Part shown: positions 6,927 through 15,600 of the stretch, in pieces | Position numbering within the stretch: position 1 is the first letter of the stretch | Layout: each line of letters starts with the position of its first letter | From: Bdellovibrionales bacterium | Lineage (GTDB): Bacteria > Bdellovibrionota > Bdellovibrionia > Bdellovibrionales > UBA1609 | Direction of reading: 5' to 3' | Length of the DNA stretch: 36,797 bases | Assembly: GCA_028819545.1 (NCBI GenBank) | Contig: JAPPLG010000015.1 | Coordinates: forward strand, 1-36,797 | The notes under the pieces: generated by a model | The model's database searches: none | Told to the model about the DNA's origin: nothing | What the model saw: the letters and a program-made list of their open reading frames with translations, nothing else | Position numbers and translations under genes: made by a program

Positions 6927-7733
6927 TTATAACAAAGACATTTGATTAGTTAACGGGGGATAAAATACACCTATTATAATAAAGGGGTTAGGACTAATAT
7001 TATGAAATTTCTTTGTAGTTCCTAAAAATAAATATAAATCCTTCTGCTTGAGTTCATCAAAAAATTTTTGTTTAACTTTTTGAATTGCTTCTTGTTCATT
7101 TTCATATTTCCAATATAGAGCCCCTAATTCCCAATCCTCAATCATAAGGGTTGATTTAGTATCCTCCTCATCTATAAATGAATAAGAAAATTTATAAGGT
7201 AACTTTTTCACTCTTTGAAAAATTTCATATGAGTTTTGATCAGAATCAAACAAATTAAGTTGACGAGATTCTTCTTCTATTTGTTTTATTTTTTGAGCAT
7301 CCCATTCCCTTTCCGTTGGTTCAATCTTAAAATCCACAATTTCTTTTGGTTTAAAAATAGCAAGAGATGTTTTTTGATTTTTAGCATTTGCAATAAGATC
7401 TTTCATATTTGTAAAAATAGTTTCTTGAAAGATAATATTTTTTTTATCTCCCCAATGTTCCACCTTCTCTTTGATGTTTATAGACTGACCACGATTTATC
7501 GGTTTGTGGCTTTCTGGACGAAAGTCATCTGTATTTCTAATCACATCTAGTTCTATCCATTGATATTTTTTATATTGATTTTTCCATTGAAGTTTCCTAA
7601 AGGGCACAGGATAAATTCTAATCCAATTACCTTTTTCTGTAATACCTGCTGTACAAACAAGCTCATCATACTTCGCTGATAAAGTAGGATAAGTTTTTAC
7701 AGTAATAAATACTCTTATTTTTTCAGGATTCAT
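6927..7733 (-). CDS. DUF488-operon partner protein, unknown function
   Basis: The probable start is the ATG at 7733, giving 268 residues. This ATG overlaps the TGA of the preceding gene (ATGA), a typical coupled junction; a longer frame to 7799 would overlap that gene by 70 bases. The N-terminal part reads RVFITVKTYPTLSAKYDELVCTAGI and GNWIRIYPVPFRKL, a beta-rich pattern. I recall similar proteins encoded next to DUF488 genes and described as having OB-like folds, but I am not certain of the family name. No catalytic motif is evident. It most likely works with the DUF488 protein upstream. Confidence 0.6.
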   Translation of the reverse strand: MNPEKIRVFITVKTYPTLSAKYDELVCTAGITEKGNWIRIYPVPFRKLQWKNQYKKYQWIELDVIRNTDDFRPESHKPINRGQSINIKEKVEHWGDKKNIIFQETIFTNMKDLIANAKNQKTSLAIFKPKEIVDFKIEPTEREWDAQKIKQIEEESRQLNLFDSDQNSYEIFQRVKKLPYKFSYSFIDEEDTKSTLMIEDWELGALYWKYENEQEAIQKVKQKFFDELKQKDLYLFLGTTKKFHNISPNPFIIIGVFYPPLTNQMSLL

Positions 7734-8617
7734 AGATGTTCTATTGTAAGACCACGATTTTTCTTTTGTAAGGTAGAAGAAATACAATGCCTGTGACACT
7801 TTTCAGGTTCAACCTCAAAGCAAGTTAAAGCTACTCTCCTGTTTGAATTTAGATTATTAATAATAATATCCAATTCACTTTTACCAAAAGGTAAAATTTC
7901 TTTTGTATAAATAGAAAATAAATTTTTATAGTCTTGCTCAGATTTTAAATTTTTTCTTAATTGTGAGCTAATTCCCAAGTTTGGAATATGAAGGTACTGT
8001 ATATTTAATTCGATTAGCTTTTTTTGTAAAGATCGCTTTGAAAACCCATATTTTCGACTAAGGGGATTTTTTCTGACATCACATAAAATTTTTATATTGT
8101 TTTTTATAAGAAGATTAAGATATTCATCTATACTACGACCTTCATATCCAATAGTAAAAAGACACCTTTCCTTTTGTTTCGGTTTTTCATTTAAAATGCT
8201 TTTCTTTTCTTTTTTATTCAAACCAGCTTTTTCAACTATCTCGCTGTTAATAGCATAATAAGGGTAGTCAGAATATATTTTGTATAACAATGCTCGTTTA
8301 GACATTGCTCCATATTCTTTTTTAATATCTAAAATGTGTTCTTTATCCTGTAGATCTATTTCAGATAAAAAATTGCAATTTTTACTTAAAATCCACTTTT
8401 TTTCATTCTTCAATAAATACCCAGCATTTATTAAACCCCTTCTGTCATTATAGGACTCAAAAGAAAAACACCCATAGTGATAAGGCACAAAGCTGTAATA
8501 TTTTTTGTCTAAAAGGTTTGAAATCAAAAAGAAACACTTTTGAAATCTTAGATTCTCTACAGAACCACCAAAAGCCTCAATGGTAGCCAATAACATTTTT
8601 TTTCTATAAGAAATCAT
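7730..8617 (-). CDS. DUF488 protein with Panacea/SocA-like N-terminus
   Basis: The protein has 295 residues in two parts. Residues 1-75 (LRFQKCFFLISNL...SFVPYHYGCFSFESYNDRRGLINAGYL) resemble the N-terminal helical domain of Panacea/SocA-like proteins. Residues 153-285 are a DUF488 domain: FTIGYEGRSIDEYL, CDVRKNPLSRKYGFSK and CFEVEPEKCHRHC, with conserved Cys and His residues that could bind metal or act in chemistry on a nucleic-acid substrate. DUF488 activity is not established. Start ATG follows AAGAAGAG nine bases upstream. It is coupled to the downstream gene by ATGA. The operon lies between border repeats and may be a defence or addiction module (inference). Confidence 0.75.
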   Translation of the reverse strand: MISYRKKMLLATIEAFGGSVENLRFQKCFFLISNLLDKKYYSFVPYHYGCFSFESYNDRRGLINAGYLLKNEKKWILSKNCNFLSEIDLQDKEHILDIKKEYGAMSKRALLYKIYSDYPYYAINSEIVEKAGLNKKEKKSILNEKPKQKERCLFTIGYEGRSIDEYLNLLIKNNIKILCDVRKNPLSRKYGFSKRSLQKKLIELNIQYLHIPNLGISSQLRKNLKSEQDYKNLFSIYTKEILPFGKSELDIIINNLNSNRRVALTCFEVEPEKCHRHCISSTLQKKNRGLTIEHL

Positions 8618-8791
8618 TGTGATAAACTCTTCTTATAAATGTTAACATATTTACAATTACTTTACTGTAAATTCAGCCTGACTGGAAGAAATAACACCCT
8701 AAGTAACAGGGCTATTGTCCAAGGGTTAATTCCACTAAGTTTTCACCACATTGTTGTATTCTTTTTTGCAGTTAATGCAAATTATAAAAAA

Positions 8792-8828
8792 TGGTAGAGT
8801 GGTTTTCCTTCGAAAACTGTTTCGTGAT
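8792..8828 (+). repeat. island border repeat, copy C
   Basis: TGGTAGAGTGGTTTTCCTTC followed by GAAAACTGTTTCGTGAT differs from copy A at only two positions. The hairpin core is kept (GTTTTC/GAAAAC). It is preceded by the same ATTATAAAAA link seen at copy B. Confidence 0.75.
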
Positions 8829-8856
8829 GCTTGCGTGATTTTTGCGTGATTATCTG

Positions 8857-8893
8857 TAGTAGAGTGGTATTTCTTATAAAAATTTTTGTGTGA
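8857..8893 (+). repeat. island border repeat, copy D (degenerate)
   Basis: AGTAGAGTGGTATTTCTTAT followed by AAAAATTTTTGTGTGAT; the two ends match the family but the hairpin is decayed. Confidence 0.5.
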
Positions 8894-8900
8894 TTATTTT

Positions 8901-8937
8901 TGGTAGAGTGATGTTTCTCAGAAAAACTGTTGCGTGA
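8901..8937 (+). repeat. island border repeat, copy E
   Basis: TGGTAGAGTGATGTTTCTCA followed by GAAAAACTGTTGCGTGAT, close to copy A. It is followed by TTTTTGCGTGG. Confidence 0.65.
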
Positions 8938-9138
8938 TTTTTGCGTGGTCGATCAGTTATCAGCAGTTACCAGCGGTTATAAACAGGATGCAAAAGTAGT
9001 TTTTTGTTAAACGATTCACTTATTTTGACAGCTTGAACCCCCTCTCGGCTCGCCGGCACCTCCTACCAAAAATTCTTTTTTTAATTTTTTGTTTTGGCCC
9101 CCAATTGACTATACACCTTCATAATAAGGAGGGAGTAG

Positions 9139-9498
9139 TTGAAGGAATTAATAAAGGTTAAACGAAAATGCTTTACGAAAGCACAAAAGATCAGTATTTT
9201 AAACGAGTTAAACATAAGCGGTATAACTTTGTCAGAGTTGGCCAGGAAATATCAAATCAGTTCTGTTGCGTTGTACAGGTGGAGGAGAAAAATGAACAAG
9301 GAGATCACACCCTTATTTCCGGACTATCAGCATGTTGTTTCTGAGCTAGAAAAGACAAAGAAAGAAAATGAACAATTAAAAAAGGCATTAGGTGAACTGG
9401 CTGTAGAAAAGCAGATACTTCAGACAAGCAATGAGATTTTAAAAAAAAGGCAGATGCAGAAAATGTTTTCATCACGAAAAAAGTCATTAAGGAAGTAG
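9139..9498 (+). CDS. IS3-family transposase OrfA
   Basis: The protein has 119 residues. It has an N-terminal helix-turn-helix (FTKAQKISILNELNISGITL, then ELARKYQISSVALYRWRRK) followed by a leucine-zipper-like coiled coil (HVVSELEKTKKENEQLKKAL, about residues 65-103) used for dimerisation. The start is TTG, chosen because AAGGAGGG lies five to six bases upstream. It overlaps the orfB frame, and an A8 run at 9441-9448 provides the slip site for making OrfAB. Confidence 0.92.
   Translation: MKELIKVKRKCFTKAQKISILNELNISGITLSELARKYQISSVALYRWRRKMNKEITPLFPDYQHVVSELEKTKKENEQLKKALGELAVEKQILQTSNEILKKRQMQKMFSSRKKSLRK
9441..9447 (+). promoter_or_regulatory. programmed -1 frameshift site (A AAA AAA)
   Basis: The orfA frame reads AAA AAA AGG here, preceded by an A, giving the canonical A-AAA-AAA heptamer. 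The orfB frame is open from 9435. A -1 slip after codon 103 would join the frames as KKKADAENVFITKKVIKEVG and give an OrfAB of about 399 residues. IS3 elements are known to work this way. Confidence 0.8.
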
Positions 9499-9506
9499 GT
9501 TTAAGC

Positions 9507-10337
9507 GTGAGTAAGGTACAGGTATGTAAAACCCTGGGTGTGTGTCGGTCTTCTATTTATTGGAAAGGGAGGGATGGTAGATTGAGCAGATATAATAAGA
9601 CAGAGGATATTTATGTCTTGGAAGAAATCAAGGAAGTATTAAAAGACAGGCCTAGTTACGGATATAAGCGCGTCACAGTGATGTTAAACAAGAGTCGTGC
9701 CAGGAAGGGTTTAAATAGTTTTAACAAAAAGAGAATTTACAGGATTATGGACAAAAATGGTCTGCTTTTGAGGAGAGAGAAAGCCAAGAAAAGAGTATTT
9801 AAGAAAACAGGAGAGATTATCATATGTGTTTCAAATGTCAGATGGTGTTCAGATGCTTTTGAAATTATTTGTTTTAATGGAGAGAGGGTGTATGTGGCTT
9901 TTGCTCTGGACTGCCATGACAGGGAATGTTTAGCTCACGTGGTCCGTAATCGCCCTCTGTCGGCAAAAGATATTCAAGAGTTGATGCTACTATCTATAGA
10001 AAAGAGGTTTAAGATCACAAAAGCCCCCAGGAGGATCCAATGGCTGAGTGACAGAGGAGCTATATATCGCTGTCATGAGACTATACGTATGGGACGTTAT
10101 TTAGGGTTAAGAAGCTGTTTTACAGCTCCCTATACTCCTGAATCCAATGGAATGTCTGAAGCTTTTGTAGCAACGATGAAAAGAGACTACGTCTACACTT
10201 CTGACTGTAAAGATGCACAAACTGTCATGAATTTAGTTAAAAAATGGATTAAAGACTACAATAATGTGGCTCCACACTCTGGACTGGGTATGAAAAGTCC
10301 TGTAGAATATAGAAAATTAATTAACCAGGCTGTCTAG
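9507..10337 (+). CDS. IS3-family transposase OrfB, DDE integrase core
   Basis: The conventional start is a GTG at 9507, but the frame is open from 9435 and the functional product is probably the OrfAB fusion made by -1 frameshifting. The protein has 276 residues. The HTH_21-like segment RPSYGYKRVTVMLN is followed by the rve integrase core with the DDE triad: Asp in RWCSDAFEI, Asp in WLSDRGAIY and Glu in NGMSEAFVATMKRDYV. All three catalytic residues are present and there is no internal stop, so the element may be active. Confidence 0.92.
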   Translation: MSKVQVCKTLGVCRSSIYWKGRDGRLSRYNKTEDIYVLEEIKEVLKDRPSYGYKRVTVMLNKSRARKGLNSFNKKRIYRIMDKNGLLLRREKAKKRVFKKTGEIIICVSNVRWCSDAFEIICFNGERVYVAFALDCHDRECLAHVVRNRPLSAKDIQELMLLSIEKRFKITKAPRRIQWLSDRGAIYRCHETIRMGRYLGLRSCFTAPYTPESNGMSEAFVATMKRDYVYTSDCKDAQTVMNLVKKWIKDYNNVAPHSGLGMKSPVEYRKLINQAV

Positions 10338-10384
10338 TTGAAACGGGGGCCGCGACACTTTCTCTCACTCACACACTATATAAA

Positions 10385-11701
10385 TTACAAATCACTGTTT
10401 TTGGAGATAGGAATTTTCTTTCCTGAATAAAATCTCCAAGTTTTATGAATAATGAGACGAGCCCCTTTGCCAAAACTAAAGTAAGCCCATATCCATTGAA
10501 GCAAAACAAATACCTTATTCTTAAATCGAACCAAATAAGTAATATGCACAAAAACCCAAGCCAGCCAGGCAAGAAATCCCGTTAACTGAATCGGACCAGA
10601 ACTGGCAACAGCTCTGGAACGTCCAATAGTAACCATTATGCCTTTATTAACATACCGGAAAGAAGATCGAGATTTTCCACTCATTTCATTTTTTATCAGT
10701 CGAGCAACGAACCTCCCCTGCTGAATAGCAACAGGAGCTAATGCAGGTAAAAACTCTTTCTCATCTTTTTTATCAACACAACAAGCCGCCTGATCCCCTA
10801 ACACAAAAACATTAGGATTTTTTGGAAGACTTAAATCACCACCAACAAGAATACGACCATCTGTATGCTTTTGAACATCTATACTTTCAGTCAACTGTGA
10901 AGGTTTAACACCCGCCGCCCAAATAATTGTATGAGCATGTAAAAACCTATCACCTACCTTAACCCCATGTTTGCTGAGAGGGCCTGCTCTCTGATTTAAC
11001 AAAACCTCCACTCCCATATCTTCCAAATCACTCTTAGCCCTGTCCGAAAGTTTTTCTGGAAATGCATTTAAAATTCTTGAACCTGCTTCAATTAAAACAA
11101 CACAAGTTTTTTTAAGATTTGCGTTTTTATAATCCTTGTAAAGAGTGTTTCTGGCCATCTCAGAAATAGCTCCTGCCATTTCAACTCCCGTAGGCCCTCC
11201 TCCCACAACAACAAAAGTTAAATATTGCTCTCTTTTCTTTTGATCTTTTTCTCTTTCAGCCAATTCAAAAGCCAATAAAATTCTTCTACGAATTTCAGTT
11301 GCCTGCTCAATAGTTTTAAGACCCGGAGCATACTCTTCCCACTCATCATTTCCAAAATAAAAATGTTTAGATCCACAAGCTATAAGTAAGTAATCATAAC
11401 TTAACCATTCATTATCAAAGTTTATTTTTTTATTTTCCAGATCAACCTGACTAACTTCTGCCATCAGAACATCCACATTTTTATATCTGGAAAAATAACT
11501 TCTTAACGGAACAGATATTTCAGAAGGGTTAAGCCCTGCCATTGCAACCTGATAAAGAAGAGGCTGAAATAAATGATGATTTCTACGATCAACAAGAGTG
11601 ACCAGGATACCCTTGCAGTTTCCAAGAGTTTTAACAGCACTAAATCCGGCAAAACCGCCGCCAATAACGACAACTCTTTTTTCTTGAGCTTTCTTCAACA
11701 A
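10385..11701 (-). CDS. ndh: NADH:quinone oxidoreductase type II (NDH-2)
   Basis: The protein has 438 residues, usual for single-subunit NDH-2. It passes electrons from NADH to quinone at the inner face of the cytoplasmic membrane without pumping protons. The FAD-binding GGGFAG is at 14-19 and the NAD-binding GGGPTG at 167-172. Also present are IIWAAGV and the second FAD contact NVFVLGDQAA. The hydrophobic/amphipathic tail (FLAWLAWVFVHITYLVRFK) anchors it to the membrane. The start is one of two adjacent TTG codons at 11701 and 11698; GAGG lies two or five bases before them, favouring 11698. The IS3 element ends 27 bases beyond its stop, so a terminator may have been displaced. Confidence 0.93.
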   Translation of the reverse strand: MLKKAQEKRVVVIGGGFAGFSAVKTLGNCKGILVTLVDRRNHHLFQPLLYQVAMAGLNPSEISVPLRSYFSRYKNVDVLMAEVSQVDLENKKINFDNEWLSYDYLLIACGSKHFYFGNDEWEEYAPGLKTIEQATEIRRRILLAFELAEREKDQKKREQYLTFVVVGGGPTGVEMAGAISEMARNTLYKDYKNANLKKTCVVLIEAGSRILNAFPEKLSDRAKSDLEDMGVEVLLNQRAGPLSKHGVKVGDRFLHAHTIIWAAGVKPSQLTESIDVQKHTDGRILVGGDLSLPKNPNVFVLGDQAACCVDKKDEKEFLPALAPVAIQQGRFVARLIKNEMSGKSRSSFRYVNKGIMVTIGRSRAVASSGPIQLTGFLAWLAWVFVHITYLVRFKNKVFVLLQWIWAYFSFGKGARLIIHKTWRFYSGKKIPISKNSDL

Positions 11702-11806
11702 AACCTCATAGGTGATTTTGCCATAAATTTATTTCCCAACTCACTTTAACTGCTACCCTAATGAATAGCTAGAAATATTGTCTATTTTTACTAATTTTTT
11801 ATTTGA

Positions 11807-12502
11807 TTATTTACTTGCATCAGAGAGTAGACCAGAGAAAAGTTCTTCTCTTGCCCCATAATGTTTTAAAAGTGAAACCATACGATCATCTCCCAACTCA
11901 CGAGCTATCTCCAAAGAAGTGCTTCCAGTTTTATTTCTTAGATTCACCTCTGCTCCATTTTTAAGAAGACGATCAACTTCATCATAATTACTAGCAATGA
12001 CCTCATCATGAAGATGTGTATTACCGTCCCCTCCAACAAATAAAGCATTTTCAGGGATAAAGGTATAACAGGTTTCGGATATATCATTACTCTGATCAGG
12101 AACTTGATTGTAATTTAAACTAAATGAATCAAACAAACCAAACATACTGCTATTAGCTTCCCCTACAACTTCATAATTAAGTAAATCCAAAGCTCTAAAT
12201 GATTCATATGCTGACTCATCATCAATAACCAGATTTAAAGATTCTGGTACAAATACCCATTTTGTAATAAATGAAGAAATATTATCGGATCCAGAATAAA
12301 AATGACCAACATAATCAGTTTGTCTATAATGATAATGATCAGACATCTTTAGGCAACCAAAAGCCGGCAACTCAAACTGCAATGTGTATCTTGAAATCCC
12401 CTTCCAAAAACCGGCAGTGACTGTCATATTATGTTCAGTAGAATTTCTGATAATGTAAGAAAGAAGCTTTGTCTCCAGAAAATGCATTCCACATAAAAGC
12501 AA
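11807..12502 (-). CDS. ankyrin-repeat protein, probably frameshifted
   Basis: The open frame has 231 codons from a weak TTG. The C-terminal part holds two ankyrin repeats (about 159-190, GNTHLHDEVIASNYDEVDRL and NGAEVNLRN; and 192-216, TGSTSLEIARELG...). The first 150 residues form an unrecognised domain. Directly upstream, in another frame, an ATG at 12530 begins a good signal peptide (MKNIFILFLIAFMWNAFSGD) that runs into a stop. Joining the two frames by a one-base change gives a coherent exported protein, so either the gene is a recent pseudogene or the assembly has an indel. It follows the giant lipoprotein gene on the same strand by about 120 bases. Confidence 0.65.
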   Translation of the reverse strand: MLLCGMHFLETKLLSYIIRNSTEHNMTVTAGFWKGISRYTLQFELPAFGCLKMSDHYHYRQTDYVGHFYSGSDNISSFITKWVFVPESLNLVIDDESAYESFRALDLLNYEVVGEANSSMFGLFDSFSLNYNQVPDQSNDISETCYTFIPENALFVGGDGNTHLHDEVIASNYDEVDRLLKNGAEVNLRNKTGSTSLEIARELGDDRMVSLLKHYGAREELFSGLLSDASK

Positions 12503-12530
12503 TAAGAAAAAGAATAAATATATTTTTCAT
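12435..12530 (-). pseudogene. out-of-frame signal peptide of the ankyrin gene
   Basis: This 31-codon frame starts at ATG 12530, encodes Lys plus a hydrophobic core and a polar NAFSGDK cleavage region, then stops at TGA 12435-12437. The downstream ankyrin frame is open across the same bases. It is interpreted as the true 5' end of that gene, disconnected by an indel between about 12440 and 12500. The low-complexity T-rich stretch here makes both a real slippage and a base-call error possible. Confidence 0.55.
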
Positions 12531-12650
12531 GTGATGGATTGTAATTTAAGCAGAATGGTTTTTAAACTTAAAAAAACAACCTGTGTACATTTTACATACG
12601 TGCTTATAGAAATCTTAACAAAGTTATCCAAAAAATATTATTAAAAATTC

Positions 12651-15600
12651 TTAATGGATACTTTCCTGAGGTACAGCCACCCAGTTGCCGCCAAGATCCA
12701 TCACACGATCAAAGAACCCCTTAGACTTTGCTTTATCAGAGTCATAATAATTAATTAAATCCGGATAGGTATAAATACCTTTATAAAACCCGGACCAATC
12801 CAAAGCATTTCTTTCAAAAGATTCAACTAAGTTACGATCTATTTGATCTCTATCCAAGCTTAAATGCTTAATCAGAGCATTCATTCCAAAAGGATTGTCT
12901 AATTTAGATTCCCTATTATAAGCTACACTATGAGTTAAGCTGATAAATTTATCCATTTGCTCCTGCCCTCTAATAATTTCTGTATATGGACGATTGTGAT
13001 AAATGGTTCTGCTCATAAACTCGTAAGCATGACCTCCAAAAAACTGATGAATATAATAATAGTTTTCAGGGACTACTCTGGATTCTAAACTTTCTTTATC
13101 GCAGATCAATAACCCTGAATCTGTATAAGGGGCTCTCATTAAAGAGACAGCATCTTCAGACACCTGAGAAGGCAAATTAGAAGACCAAAACAAACTTAAA
13201 TTTTTCCAACTGCTATTTGATACATCTTCAAAGGCATTGGTTTTGGGACGAATTACAAGACAAGATCTATGTCTCTTTAAAGCTAAATCCACCTCCACAT
13301 GATTGACAGCTAATAAAATAGACTTAGTAGAGTCGCTGGTATTATATTCTGTAGAACTGACTGTACCTGTTCGAGCCGCTTCCGCACCTACACCTGTTCC
13401 AAAAGAAGCCCTCAATATTTCATTAAACCCACTGGAAGAAAGCCTCAAAACCTTTGCAAAACCTTTTCCAAGAAATTCTTTTGGAGTTTCTATTCTCAAC
13501 TCACCTCTCACACTTGAAGCAATTTGTTGTCTTTCACTATGCTCCACCCTTGCCTGAGCACCCATAGAAGCCTGAGTTGTCAAAGAGTAAACACGTCCAT
13601 TTTTATACTCAGTTTCATTTGAATACGTATCCAGCTCACCCACTACAACTTTTCTTTCAATATGAAAGAACTTTAAAGGATCTCTTCGGCATATATAAAA
13701 AGGATGAGTTGTATCTGAAATTTTATTATGATCCATAAAAGGTTCATAGCCATTACTTCTATAAATCCCTTGAAACCACTGCGCTACAGCTGAACCATTC
13801 CTTGAAATATTTTTAAAATCATCAAAACGCACATCTTCAAACTGATATTCCTCTGCCACTCTGATATATTCATTATTGTACAAAAACTCCAACTCAGATA
13901 TTGATTTATTGTAAAGATTTTCAACATGATCAAAAGTTAAATAATTCTTATAATACTCTGTAAACCAGAAAGTACACATGGATTGCAAGAAATCCTCAGA
14001 TAGCTCTAAATTTACATCTTTACTATGTTGTACAACCTGAGTCAGGTTTTCACCATTAGCTTCAAAACCTCGACTGTGACGGGCATTGTCCAGCTTTGCC
14101 AGGAAGTCCATATTATTTTCCACAAACACCAAGCCTTGTGTTTTAGCAAAGCATCGAGCCATCTTTTTCGTTAAAGACTCCTCATTAGGAGGGCTGCATA
14201 CACAGTCTTGATAATCTAAATCTGATTCGCTTAAATCATTGCCATGATCAATATATGTAGTGGCCTTGTGGGATCTCTCATCACAAAAACTCCCTTCCTG
14301 AGCTTGAACCTGCATATACTCTTTTAGCGGATCTACACCTCTTTTTCTTTCTTTAGAAAAATCTCTATATGTAAAGTATTTTCTAATTTGATGCTGAATT
14401 GTGGTGCCAGATACTTGATCCCGAACTGTTGTTTCAGGTATCGGACTCTCAGAATCCTCCAAATTTGCACTACAGACATAAAGACCTAAAGCTAATTCTT
14501 CCGGCAGACTTTCCACTCCTTTTAAGTCACTGGAAGAAATAGATGAAATTTGTTCTTCTATGCCTTTGCAATATTGATTAAAACTATTAATATCTACACG
14601 ATCCATAGAATCTACAAAACGATCAAAGTGCGCAGAATAAGCTTTGGCAGTTCTGTTCCAATCCGATCTAACAGACCCTCTTTGAGTTTGATTATTGACA
14701 TGATTTAAAGCATTTTCCATTATTGTTAGCTGTTGCTTTTCCACATCCATTTGATATTTGGATTTTCCGGAAACAGCTATAGGGTTTAGATCAAATACTT
14801 CACTATAATTACGTTCTGTAGGCCACACGATATTAACCATTCCAAATTCTGTGGTAAAAAAGAGACCCCAATGCGCTGGTGTTCTAAGTTGGTGACATCC
14901 CTCATGAGGGGCCTCCCCTTCAGCACATGTTGGAAATGGTTTAAAGGTGGTGTTTTCTATATCCAAATTACATCTATTTGCACCAGGACGCTCAGGTGAT
15001 AAATATTGATACTCCCCTGGATCCGTAGGGTAAATTTCAATTAGAATACTATTTTTAGAACCTAAATGTCGAAAGTGCTCAACATTAAAACCAAATTTTA
15101 CAAAGGTACTGAGAACACCATTTTCTGAATAAGCTAAAGTGTCAAAATGAGCAATATAATCATCCTTGGTAAAGCAAGAAACTCGATCACCTGCTTCACA
15201 TCCACTCCCAAAAAATTGTGTGGCGTTAGCAGTTTTAAGATGCTCCCCATAAGCATCATAGCCTGTCTCCTGATAAACATCTTTAACTTTTGAAAGAGCC
15301 TGCTCAAATTCTCTTGTACGTTCATCCAATGCATCCAAACTTAAATTTTCATTTGCTGTACTTGTAGGAGTTGTTAATTTTTCAAAAGTCCTTGCAAAAC
15401 TTTTCTGGTGAGTAATGAAATCCATATCCTCAATCAACCGCAAGCCCCCTTCAAGAGGATTTAATGAAGCACGGTCTAGAATCAACTCTTTACCTTCAGC
15501 AGTTTCCTGTGGGCCTTTTGCTATGATAAACCTAACTAAATAATACCCTATAGGAAGCACTCTTGGAATCTGCCAAATATCTTCACCAGGGGAATCCCTT

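Larger units (their letters stand above)
8618..9089. other. repeat-rich gene-free stretch before the IS element
   Basis: It holds border-repeat copies C, D and E, TGCGTGATT echoes between and after them, and a 3 x 10 bp tandem array at 8955-8984 (AGTTATCAGC, AGTTACCAGC, GGTTATAAAC). A GC-rich patch CCCCCTCTCGGCTCGCCGG follows near 9040. No gene or RNA recognised. Confidence 0.6.
9090..10357 (+). mobile_element. IS3-family insertion sequence, apparently complete
   Basis: Ends are inferred from imperfect inverted repeats: TGTTTTGGCCCCC at the left and, read inward on the other strand, TGTCGCGGCCCCC at the right, with partial similarity continuing inward (AATTGAC / TTTCAAC). The element is then about 1.27 kb, normal for IS3, and holds orfA and orfB. 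I see no clear target duplication next to these ends, so the boundaries could be off by a few bases. It lies just past the 3' end of the leftward ndh gene and separates the accessory island from it. Confidence 0.75.

Noticed and set aside
6927-7799. Long form of the DUF488 partner starting at 7799
   Set aside because: It would overlap the upstream gene by 70 bases; the ATGA-coupled ATG at 7733 is the better start.
8792-8984. Possible CRISPR array
   Set aside because: The repeat copies are few, degenerate and unevenly spaced, with no uniform spacers and no cas genes in the window.
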